From assembly GCA_016936785.1 (NCBI GenBank), contig JAFGXE010000050.1, forward strand, positions 1 through 11,788: DNA of 11,788 nt, read 5' to 3'. The translations under genes and the position numbers were made by a program. Below the pieces are notes generated by a model. That model was not told the origin of the DNA. It ran no database searches and saw only the letters and a list, made by a program, of their open reading frames with translations. The stretch is from Alphaproteobacteria bacterium (GTDB lineage: Bacteria > Pseudomonadota > Alphaproteobacteria > Rs-D84 > NBLK01). This document shows, in pieces, positions 1 to 6,418 of this stretch. Within the stretch, counting starts at the first letter, position 1; every line of letters begins with the position of its first letter.

Positions 1-985
1 CCATATTAAAAAATGCTTGGAAAATAAAGAACCCTAAAAGCCCAGCTCCCGCAAGAAAGACAAACCCATCTTCACGGAGCCGAATTAATTTTACACCTCG
101 AAAAAAAATAAACAAATACAAGAAGATAATACCAAGACTTAACAAAGCACCGAACTCTTCCACAAACACCACAAACACAAAATCCGCATGAGAGTCTGGT
201 AAACTTTCTTTCACATAGCCATCACCAACATTTGGCAACCATCCGCCATTTTTAACCGCCTCAATTGCTTTATCAATCTGATACGTATCAGACTGCTCAG
301 GATATAAAAAGCGATCGATGCGATTTTGGAAATGTGAAAACGTCGCATACAGAAGAAAAAGTGACCCAACACCAACCCCTCCCAGTATTAAAAGGTAGCG
401 CCACGGAACCCCAATCACAAAAACCATAATCCCCCAAATCACCAAAAATGTAAATGTCATGCCAATATCTGGCTGAAGAAGCAACGGTAGAATCGTCATG
501 CCAAGAAGCCCAAAATGCAGAACAAGCCAACGCTTTGCGTTTGTCCAATCAATGCGCCAGTTTTCGCGAATCTTTATTAGAATGAATGCTTGTAAAATCG
601 CAAAGAAAGGCTTCATCAACTCAGAAGGCTGAAGTGTAAATCCAGAAAAATGGATCCATCGGCTTGCTCCTTTAATATGCGCACCCATGACAAGTGTCAG
701 AGAAGTCATTCCCCAAGCCAGAGCAAATCCCAAAATACTCCAAAAAATAAGACTCTTTTTTGACTGCATTGAGAAAAAAATCAAGCCAGGCAAAAAAACG
801 ACAAGATAGGTCAAGTATTTTTCCATAAAAATCAAACTAGGCGCCCCAATACGACGCGCAACATAAGGCCCAGCAGAAATCACCATAAAAAACCCAATTA
901 AGATCAGTATGCCAACCCCAAGAATTGTCCAACGATCAAGACTGTGATACCACCGACGAAACCAAAGAGTCATTTTTTGATTCAT
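1..985 (-). CDS. ftsW: FtsW, septal peptidoglycan glycosyltransferase (SEDS family), 3' end outside window
   Basis: FtsW is the integral-membrane SEDS polymerase that makes septal peptidoglycan from lipid II together with its partner class B PBP. I translated the reverse strand by hand: the frame is open from ATG 985 to base 1, giving 328 residues of a family usually near 370-420. The N-terminus (DRWTILGVG...SAGPYVARRIG) looks like alphaproteobacterial FtsW. SEDS signatures follow in order: RWIHFSGFTLQPSELMKP, QPDIGMT, RIDRFLYP, and VGDGYVKESLPDSHADF followed by VEEFGALL. Asp268 in the HADF motif corresponds to the proposed catalytic Asp of RodA/FtsW. Several hydrophobic helices are evident. 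The VGDGYVKESLPDSHADF form favours FtsW over RodA. No Shine-Dalgarno precedes ATG 985 or the in-frame ATG at 973; see the promoter entry for a possible leaderless start. murG might lie beyond the edge, as in many division clusters, but this is not seen. Confidence 0.93.
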   Translation of the reverse strand, partial: MNQKMTLWFRRWYHSLDRWTILGVGILILIGFFMVISAGPYVARRIGAPSLIFMEKYLTYLVVFLPGLIFFSMQSKKSLIFWSILGFALAWGMTSLTLVMGAHIKGASRWIHFSGFTLQPSELMKPFFAILQAFILIKIRENWRIDWTNAKRWLVLHFGLLGMTILPLLLQPDIGMTFTFLVIWGIMVFVIGVPWRYLLILGGVGVGSLFLLYATFSHFQNRIDRFLYPEQSDTYQIDKAIEAVKNGGWLPNVGDGYVKESLPDSHADFVFVVFVEEFGALLSLGIIFLYLFIFFRGVKLIRLREDGFVFLAGAGLLGFFIFQAFFNM

Positions 986-992
986 AAAGATG

Positions 993-1001
993 AGTATAGC
1001 A
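993..1001 (-). promoter_or_regulatory. Extended -10 promoter of ftsW, possibly giving a leaderless mRNA
   Basis: Read leftward, TGC-TATACT is a TGn-extended -10 box close to the sigma-70 consensus. Transcription would start about 7 bases downstream, at 985-986, which is the A of the ftsW ATG. This fits the lack of a ribosome binding site. At a 17-base spacer the -35 position reads TTTTAA, a poor match, as tolerated by extended -10 promoters. The call rests on sequence pattern only. Confidence 0.4.
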
Positions 1002-1008
1002 AAAAACC

Positions 1009-1035
1009 TTGCGTTTTAAAACAAAAAAGTATACT
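1009..1035 (+). promoter_or_regulatory. Candidate promoter of the waaA-HAD-HIT-kdsB cluster
   Basis: A TATACT -10 box lies at 1030-1035. The best upstream candidate is TTGCGT at 1009-1014, with a short 15-base spacer, so the -35 is weak. Transcription would start near 1042, leaving a leader of about 21 bases that contains the AAGGA ribosome binding site at 1051-1055. A perfect 10-bp palindrome GTTTTAAAAC (1013-1022) lies between this -10 and the divergent ftsW -10. It could be an operator or merely AT-rich promoter DNA. Confidence 0.35.
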
Positions 1036-1062
1036 AATTCTTCTAAACTCAAGGAAACCGAA

Positions 1063-3279
1063 ATGCTTTACTTTTTCTATCGTGCATTACTTTTTATTCT
1101 CACCCCCCTTATTTACTTATATCTTTATTGGCGCCTATTTAAAGGGAAAGAAGACCCGAAACGCATGAGAGAACGCTTTGGGCATTCATCAAAAAAACGC
1201 CCAAATGGAGAAATTGTATGGGTACATGGGGCAAGTGTCGGAGAAAGCCTTTCTGCTCTTCCTTTAATTGAAAAAATGCATCAAAAAAACCCAGATCTTT
1301 ATTTTCTTTTGACATCAGGGACTACGACGTCTGCACAAGTCTTAAAAAACAAAAAACTTCCGCCCCATATTATTCATCAATTCGTGCCAATAGATCTTCC
1401 ACACACCGTCAAACGTTTTCTTAATTTTTGGGATCCGAAAATTGCTATTCGCATTGACTCAGAACTTTGGCCAATGACAATTCAACTCCTTCAGAAAAAA
1501 CATATTGCACACTTTCTTGTAAACGGAAAAATGTCTGCACGCTCTTTTCAAAAATTTTTAAAAATACCTTCTCTCAAAGATGTCCTTTTTAGCCCCTTTA
1601 CAACCTGCTTTGCTAAAAGCGATGAAGAAATGAACCGTTTTCTTAATCTCGGCATACAACATGTTGAAACAATTGATAATTTAAAGCTCAGCACCCCGCT
1701 CATTCAACCGAGTAAAGAGGCAATTCTAGAATTTAATGCTCCTCTGAAAAACCGTACACTTTGGCATGCCGCATCAACCGGAAAATCGAAAAAAGGGGAA
1801 GCCGAGGAACCTTTTATTTTAGAGATTCATACAAAACTAAAAAAGAAACATACCAACATTCTGACCCTTCTCTCTTTGAGACACCCCAACCGTGGAGATG
1901 AAGTCATTCGCTTTATTGAAAAAGCGGGACTAACCTATGCGCAACGTTCTAAAAATCAAAAACCCACAGAAAACACCGACATTTATCTTCTTGATACTAT
2001 GGGCGAAATGCCCTTGTTTTACCAAGCGTGTGATGTTTGTTTTCTTGGACGATCTCTTGTCGCATGGGGAGGAAATTCTCCTGTTGAAGCCTGCCAATCA
2101 AAATGCGCCATCATTGTTGGAAAACACACTGAAAGCTTTGAAGAACTTTATCAAGACTTGGAAAATAAAAGAGCTATTTTACGTGTAAACAACCCCCAAC
2201 AACTCTACGATCAAGTGGAAGCACTTTTTTCCGATAAATTTCTCCGTGTATATTATTCTCAGTCAGCTTTCAACTTCATGAAAGAAAGAGGAAACTCAGC
2301 AGAACTTGTCGCAAAAAAATTACAACCTTATCTCCGTAAAACAGCATGGCTCCTAACGGATAATAGGACTGGTACAGCAAACCAAATTCGGGCGCTTGCG
2401 ACATATCTTAAAGATTGGCATATTATCGAACATAAACTTCATTATAATTGGAAAATTAAAATGCCTAATATTTTTCATACCATTCTTGGCGTTCCTTCTC
2501 AAAAAGATTTCGATGGAGAAAAACCAGATCTTATTCTCTCATCTGGGCGTCGTACAGTTTCAACAGCACTTTACCTGAAGGAACAATTCCCAAAAGCACT
2601 TCTTGTTCAACAACTCAACCCAAATCGATCATTGCGTAAATTTGATATGATACTTTATCCCGAGCATGACAAACCAAAAGATAAACGTATTACGCGCTAT
2701 TTTGGATCTTTTCATCGTTTTACGCCTGAATATCTTAAACAAGAAAAAAAAGCTTGGGAAAAAATATTTAAAAATATGAAGTCCCCGTGCATTGTTGCGC
2801 TCGTGGGTGGAAAAACAAAAAAACGGAATTTCACAGTAGACGACGCAAAACAACTCGCAACGACTTTAAGACAAACAAAAGAAAAACTAAAGGGATCTCT
2901 TCTCATCACAACATCGAGACGCACAGGACAACGGCAAACTGAAATTTTAAGAACAGAAGGTCAGCCAGACTATTTTTATGATGTGAATACAACAGGAAAA
3001 AATCCTTACTCTGGGCTTCTCGCAACAGCAGATCTTCTTGTTGTCACAGGAGAGTCCATGTCAATGCTCGCGGAAGCAACTGGTGCTCAAAAACCACTTT
3101 ATGTTTACGCACCAAAAAGCCTCATGATCCCGAAACATCAACGTTTTGTAGATTCTCTTTACAAGAAAGGCCTCGCAAAACCCTTTGAGAAACAAACACT
3201 TAAAATATTTAAACCTGAAAAATTACCCAATGAGACAGAACGTATTGCGAAGTTAATCTTGAAAAAGATGAAAAAATAA
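1063..3279 (+). CDS. waaA: Fusion protein: Kdo transferase WaaA + C-terminal ELM1-family domain
   Basis: This 738-residue protein joins two families. Residues 1-425 are WaaA/KdtA (GT30, normally about 420-430 aa), which moves Kdo from CMP-Kdo to lipid A at the inner membrane. Evidence is the membrane-anchor N-terminus (MLYFFYRALLFILTPLIYL), GASVGE with Glu61, SELWP with Glu134 (the two acidic residues important in WaaA), and VAWGGNSPVEA in the C-terminal half. Residues 428-738 match the ELM1 family (Pfam Mito_fiss_Elm1): LTDNRTGTANQ, FDMILYPEHDKPKD, VALVGGKTKKR, TTSRRTG, NPYSGLLATADLLVVTGESM. The join has almost no linker, and I find no in-frame ATG with a ribosome binding site near it, so one polypeptide is expected. 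ATG 1063 was chosen for its AAGGA at 1051-1055 and the family-like start; a TTG at 1009 is rejected. ELM1-like proteins are common in alphaproteobacteria, with unknown biochemistry; plant ELM1 acts in mitochondrial fission. Confidence 0.9.
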   Translation: MLYFFYRALLFILTPLIYLYLYWRLFKGKEDPKRMRERFGHSSKKRPNGEIVWVHGASVGESLSALPLIEKMHQKNPDLYFLLTSGTTTSAQVLKNKKLPPHIIHQFVPIDLPHTVKRFLNFWDPKIAIRIDSELWPMTIQLLQKKHIAHFLVNGKMSARSFQKFLKIPSLKDVLFSPFTTCFAKSDEEMNRFLNLGIQHVETIDNLKLSTPLIQPSKEAILEFNAPLKNRTLWHAASTGKSKKGEAEEPFILEIHTKLKKKHTNILTLLSLRHPNRGDEVIRFIEKAGLTYAQRSKNQKPTENTDIYLLDTMGEMPLFYQACDVCFLGRSLVAWGGNSPVEACQSKCAIIVGKHTESFEELYQDLENKRAILRVNNPQQLYDQVEALFSDKFLRVYYSQSAFNFMKERGNSAELVAKKLQPYLRKTAWLLTDNRTGTANQIRALATYLKDWHIIEHKLHYNWKIKMPNIFHTILGVPSQKDFDGEKPDLILSSGRRTVSTALYLKEQFPKALLVQQLNPNRSLRKFDMILYPEHDKPKDKRITRYFGSFHRFTPEYLKQEKKAWEKIFKNMKSPCIVALVGGKTKKRNFTVDDAKQLATTLRQTKEKLKGSLLITTSRRTGQRQTEILRTEGQPDYFYDVNTTGKNPYSGLLATADLLVVTGESMSMLAEATGAQKPLYVYAPKSLMIPKHQRFVDSLYKKGLAKPFEKQTLKIFKPEKLPNETERIAKLILKKMKK

Positions 3280-3309
3280 CTTACTTTAAAAAATAAAAAA
3301 GGAAAAACT

Positions 3310-4269
3310 ATGAATAAAGATACTTTTGAACAGTATGATATCTTTCTCGTTGACGCCTATGGTGTATTTTGGGATGGAAAGGATTTCATTCCAGGAGCAA
3401 AAGAAAGATTTGAGTCTCTTGTCAAGTCTGGAAAAGAAGTTATAATTTTATCAAATACAACACAACTTTCAGAACCAGCAATTAGAAAATATGAATCTCG
3501 TGGATTGCTTAAAGGAAAACATTACAACGAGTTGATTACTTCAGGAGAAGTCACACGACACGTTTTAGAAAAAAGTCTCTCTTTCAATAACAAACATGTT
3601 CATAAATATTACACTTTTGGGACACCGAACCATGCACTATTCAAAGATTTAGATTACTCTTCTGTGGATAATTTAAAAGATGCAGATTTTGTCTATATTA
3701 GTATTCCCCAATTTGAAAACAAAATTGAAAACTTTCCTATGTTTAAGTCTGTAAATGGTTTTTGGGATACGACTGATATCAAGGCTTTTAAGGATCAAAT
3801 AGATAAAATCCTAGAATCTAAGCTTCCTATACTTAACGCAAATCCTGATTTGGGCGCTCCCGAGTCCAACCAAGAAACAGGTCAAATCAATTTTGTTATA
3901 CGCCAAGGAAGTATTGCAAACTATTTACTTGAAAAGGGTGCACAGGTTAAACAAATTGGAAAACCTTACTTAGAAGTTTACCAATTTTGCATTGATCTTT
4001 TAAAAGAGAAATATTCTACAGAAGAATTCAAAAGTAAAAGAATTGTAATGGTTGGAGATACTCCTGGAACTGATATACTCGGTGCGCAAGAATCTTCCAA
4101 AAAACTTGGAATGCAAATCAACAGCATTCTCACTTTAACAGGGAACGCAACAAACGGTTTTGATTTCAAAGAAGGAGAAGAGGCTTTAAACGCCCATCTT
4201 AAGAAGCAATTCGATACTGTTTCTGCAATCCCAACACATATTATAAAATCATTCGGATTAGAAAAATAA
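3310..4269 (+). CDS. HAD superfamily class IIA hydrolase-like protein (TIGR01459-like)
   Basis: This 319-residue cytoplasmic protein has a HAD fold. Motif I is VDAYGVFWDG with nucleophile Asp15; motif II is LSNTT (Ser48); motif III is Lys218 in IGKPYLEVY; motif IV is VGDTPGTD (Asp250, Asp255). The long cap between motifs II and III is that of class IIA (NagD-like) enzymes, and NPDLG plus GSIANYLLEKGA suggest the alphaproteobacterial group modelled as TIGR01459. The second motif I Asp, normally the general acid/base two residues after the nucleophile, is Tyr17. Aromatic substitution there is, as I recall, typical of this group, so it need not be a normal phosphatase. It is not the KdsC type of Kdo-8-phosphate phosphatase, which has no such cap. 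The start has AAGGA eight bases upstream. The gene lies 30 bases after waaA and 11 before the HIT gene, so co-transcription is likely. The substrate is unknown. Confidence 0.85.
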   Translation: MNKDTFEQYDIFLVDAYGVFWDGKDFIPGAKERFESLVKSGKEVIILSNTTQLSEPAIRKYESRGLLKGKHYNELITSGEVTRHVLEKSLSFNNKHVHKYYTFGTPNHALFKDLDYSSVDNLKDADFVYISIPQFENKIENFPMFKSVNGFWDTTDIKAFKDQIDKILESKLPILNANPDLGAPESNQETGQINFVIRQGSIANYLLEKGAQVKQIGKPYLEVYQFCIDLLKEKYSTEEFKSKRIVMVGDTPGTDILGAQESSKKLGMQINSILTLTGNATNGFDFKEGEEALNAHLKKQFDTVSAIPTHIIKSFGLEK

Positions 4270-4280
4270 AAGGAGAAAGT

Positions 4281-4700
4281 ATGTCTGAATTTAAACTCGT
4301 TCCAGGACTAGCTAAAAAAGAATTTATTGTAGATCTCCCTCTTTCAACCGTCCTCATGGATGACAAAAAAGATTTTCCATGGTTATTTCTTGTGCCTCGT
4401 AGAGAAAATACTGTTCAAATGAATACTCTTTCTCAAGAAGATCAAATCCAACTCATGAAGGAAATTACATTTGCGTCGAATATTATGGAAAAGCTCTTTC
4501 CGTGTGATCGCATTAATGTAGCAGCAATTGGTAATATGACACCACAACTTCATGTTCATATCATTTGCCGAACAAAAAGTGACCAATATTGGCCTGATGT
4601 TATTTGGAACAAACCAATGGATCGTCTTTCAAAAGAAGAAATACTAAAACGTGCCGAAATTATTCGAAATCAGTTTAAACAAGAAAAAGGAGACTTATAA
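4281..4700 (+). CDS. HIT-family nucleotide hydrolase/transferase
   Basis: This 139-residue protein has the length and layout of the histidine-triad superfamily, which acts on nucleotide phosphoesters, phosphoramidates or dinucleoside polyphosphates. The triad motif is PQLHVHIICR: His91 and His93 align with the first two triad histidines, and His93 with the nucleophile of HINT. The third position is Ile95. QLHVHxIxR followed by a WP-V-W stretch (here YWPDVIW) marks a proteobacterial subgroup that I remember as lacking the third His, so this looks like a subgroup trait rather than decay. Upstream, LFLVPRREN matches the usual substrate-pocket strand. The ribosome binding site AAAGGAG ends five bases before the ATG. 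The stop TAA overlaps the kdsB ATG by one base (TAATG), showing translational coupling. The substrate cannot be read from sequence. Confidence 0.88.
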   Translation: MSEFKLVPGLAKKEFIVDLPLSTVLMDDKKDFPWLFLVPRRENTVQMNTLSQEDQIQLMKEITFASNIMEKLFPCDRINVAAIGNMTPQLHVHIICRTKSDQYWPDVIWNKPMDRLSKEEILKRAEIIRNQFKQEKGDL

Positions 4701-5461
4701 TGTCTAAAGTTATTGTTCTTATCCCAACAAGAATGGGATCAACACGTCTTCCAAATAAACCCTTGAAAGATGTAAATGGAAAAACAATGATTCATCGAAT
4801 CTATGAGAATGTCACAACAATGACTAATTTCCCTGCTTATGTTGCCGCTGGGAATCAAGAAATAATTGATGAAATTGAAAAAATTGGCGGGAAAGCGATT
4901 CTGACCGATCCCAACCTTCCCTCAGGTTCAGATCGTATTGCTGCAGCTCTCAAAACAATCGATCCCACTGGAGAAAAATATGATATTGTCGTAAGCTTTC
5001 AAGGAGATGCGATTAATACACATCCACGAATTATTACTGAACTTGTTGAACTTTTAGAAAAATCCGGTGCAGACATAACAACACCTGTTATGACGATGGC
5101 AAAAGAAAATTATGATGATCCAGGTGCCGTGAAAACAGCAGTAGGTTTTAAAGACGGACAAGATACAGCCAGAGCGCTTTACTTCTCTCGTGCATCAATT
5201 CCATTTGATCGAGAAGGAAAACGAGGCACACTCTATCATCATATTGGTATTTATGTTTACAAACGACAAGCACTTTTAGATTTCGTTTCTCAACCAGAAG
5301 GCATGCTTGAAAGACGCGAGAAACTTGAGCAACTTCGTGCTCTTGAAATGGGAAAAACAATCTTTGTTAAAAAAATCGATTCACTCAAAATTATTAATGA
5401 AGCACCCGCTGACATTGATACACCTGAGGAACTAGAGGCCTGTCGAAAATACATAAAGTAA
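4700..5461 (+). CDS. kdsB: 3-deoxy-manno-octulosonate cytidylyltransferase (CMP-Kdo synthetase)
   Basis: KdsB activates Kdo with CTP to CMP-Kdo, the donor used by WaaA, which is encoded at the head of this same cluster. The length, 253 aa, is normal. The nucleotide-binding start is IPTRMGSTRLPNKPL (residues 9-22). Further marks are PSGSDRIA (74-81), FQGD with Mg-binding Asp103, LYFSRASIPF, HHIGIYVYKRQAL, ERREKLEQLRALE and the C-terminal DIDTPEELE, which supplies a second metal-binding acid. Two usually conserved spots differ: the His before xSGTDR is Leu73, and QGDEP is QGDAI, which leaves the catalytic Asp intact. The core motifs support an active enzyme. The start is set by AGGAG seven bases upstream and the TAATG coupling to the HIT gene. 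The gene ends at the terminator. Confidence 0.95.
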   Translation: MSKVIVLIPTRMGSTRLPNKPLKDVNGKTMIHRIYENVTTMTNFPAYVAAGNQEIIDEIEKIGGKAILTDPNLPSGSDRIAAALKTIDPTGEKYDIVVSFQGDAINTHPRIITELVELLEKSGADITTPVMTMAKENYDDPGAVKTAVGFKDGQDTARALYFSRASIPFDREGKRGTLYHHIGIYVYKRQALLDFVSQPEGMLERREKLEQLRALEMGKTIFVKKIDSLKIINEAPADIDTPEELEACRKYIK

Positions 5462-5488
5462 AAAAAATCCCCGTTTGGGGATTTTTTT
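5461..5488. terminator. Bidirectional rho-independent terminator between kdsB and atpG
   Basis: A perfect 12-bp stem (AAAAAAATCCCC / GGGGATTTTTTT) closes a GTTT loop. The A and T tracts are symmetric, so each strand gives a GC stem followed by a U-run. It begins on the last base of the kdsB stop codon and lies 21 bases past the atpG stop, so it can end both converging operons. Confidence 0.93.
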
Positions 5489-5509
5489 TATTAAAATTTA
5501 ATCAAACAC

Positions 5510-6406
5510 TTATTTCTTCTTTTTCTTCTTTGCGTTCAGAACCTCAGCGCCTGAAACAACATCAATTAGTTCTTCTGTGATTTCAGCTTGACGGCGTTGT
5601 TGATATTCCAAATTCATTTTATCTAAATGCTCTTCAATATTTTTTTCTGCATTTTGCATTGAAATCATGCGTGTCATATGTTCAGAGGCTAAACTTTCCG
5701 CTAAAGCACGATAAACTTCAATAAAAAGAATCTGACGCACAAGAGAATCAAACATTTGTTCTCCAGAAACAGGTGTCTGAGGTAACTGATTCGTTGGCCA
5801 TTTTGTTTCGCGGATCCCATTGAGAAAGACTTCATCCATCGGGAGTAAGCGTCGATATGTAGATTCAAACCCTGCTCCAGCGCGTTTGTTATAAAAAAGA
5901 AGCACTTTTTCGAAAACATAATCTTCGAGAAGCTCATCAATTTTAAGCGTAATAATCTGAGCTAAACCTGCAACCGCCGCAATTGATCCTGGTGTTGAAT
6001 AAAGTTTTGTTGCTTGTCCACCAAGCGCAGTGAATTTTGCAAACATACTGCGTCCAATGACGATATACTTCATCTTTTCCGGAGACTCAATGTTAGGGTT
6101 TTCTTGAATAGTTTTTTGCCCGAACTGTGCAAGAGATGTGTTAAATCGTCCGACGAGTCCTTGATCTGAACCAAAAAGAATCGCAACGCCACCTTTATAT
6201 TTCTTTGTCCGCTCCCGAGGTAATGTATAATTAGACAAAGCAACTTTCATACCATACTTAATATTACGGTTGTAAACTTTAAGGGCTTTAGACGCACGTT
6301 CATATTGCGAAATACTTACAGCAGAAAGTGTTTTCATACTGCTCACAATACCTTGCAAGTTCTTTGTTGTCTTAATTTTACCTTTTAAGGATTCGAGTGT
6401 TTCCAT
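5510..6406 (-). CDS. atpG: N-ATPase gamma subunit (central stalk)
   Basis: The gamma subunit is the rotor shaft linking the c-ring to the alpha3beta3 head. The length is 298 aa. The N-terminal helix is ESLKGKIKTTKNLQGIVSSMKTLSAV (residues 4-30); the Rossmann-like middle has GSDQGLVGRFN (79-89) and IGRSM; the C-terminal helix carries ASEHMTRMISMQNAEKN and EITEELIDVVSGAEVL. Most gamma subunits end soon after the VSGA motif, but this one continues with NAKKKKKK, a run of six lysines (mixed AAG/AAA codons) on the tip that sits in the top of the head. It is the last gene of the operon, 12 bases after atpA, with an AGGG ribosome binding site overlapping the atpA stop. Placement at the end directly after alpha is the N-ATPase order, unlike the alpha-gamma-beta order of standard F-ATPases. 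Confidence 0.95.
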   Translation of the reverse strand: METLESLKGKIKTTKNLQGIVSSMKTLSAVSISQYERASKALKVYNRNIKYGMKVALSNYTLPRERTKKYKGGVAILFGSDQGLVGRFNTSLAQFGQKTIQENPNIESPEKMKYIVIGRSMFAKFTALGGQATKLYSTPGSIAAVAGLAQIITLKIDELLEDYVFEKVLLFYNKRAGAGFESTYRRLLPMDEVFLNGIRETKWPTNQLPQTPVSGEQMFDSLVRQILFIEVYRALAESLASEHMTRMISMQNAEKNIEEHLDKMNLEYQQRRQAEITEELIDVVSGAEVLNAKKKKKK

Positions 6407-6418
6407 GGTTAAATGACC

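Noticed and set aside
297..548. Short leftward open frame inside ftsW
   Set aside because: The other reading frame encodes continuous, motif-rich FtsW across this whole stretch.
1009..1062. TTG start 18 codons upstream of waaA
   Set aside because: The extension (RFKTKKYTNSSKLKETE) is unlike WaaA N-termini and covers the promoter and ribosome binding site; ATG 1063 has a well-spaced AAGGA.
944..1168. Short rightward open frame across the ftsW/waaA gap
   Set aside because: It overlaps the ftsW start and the waaA N-terminus in a different frame and has no family features.
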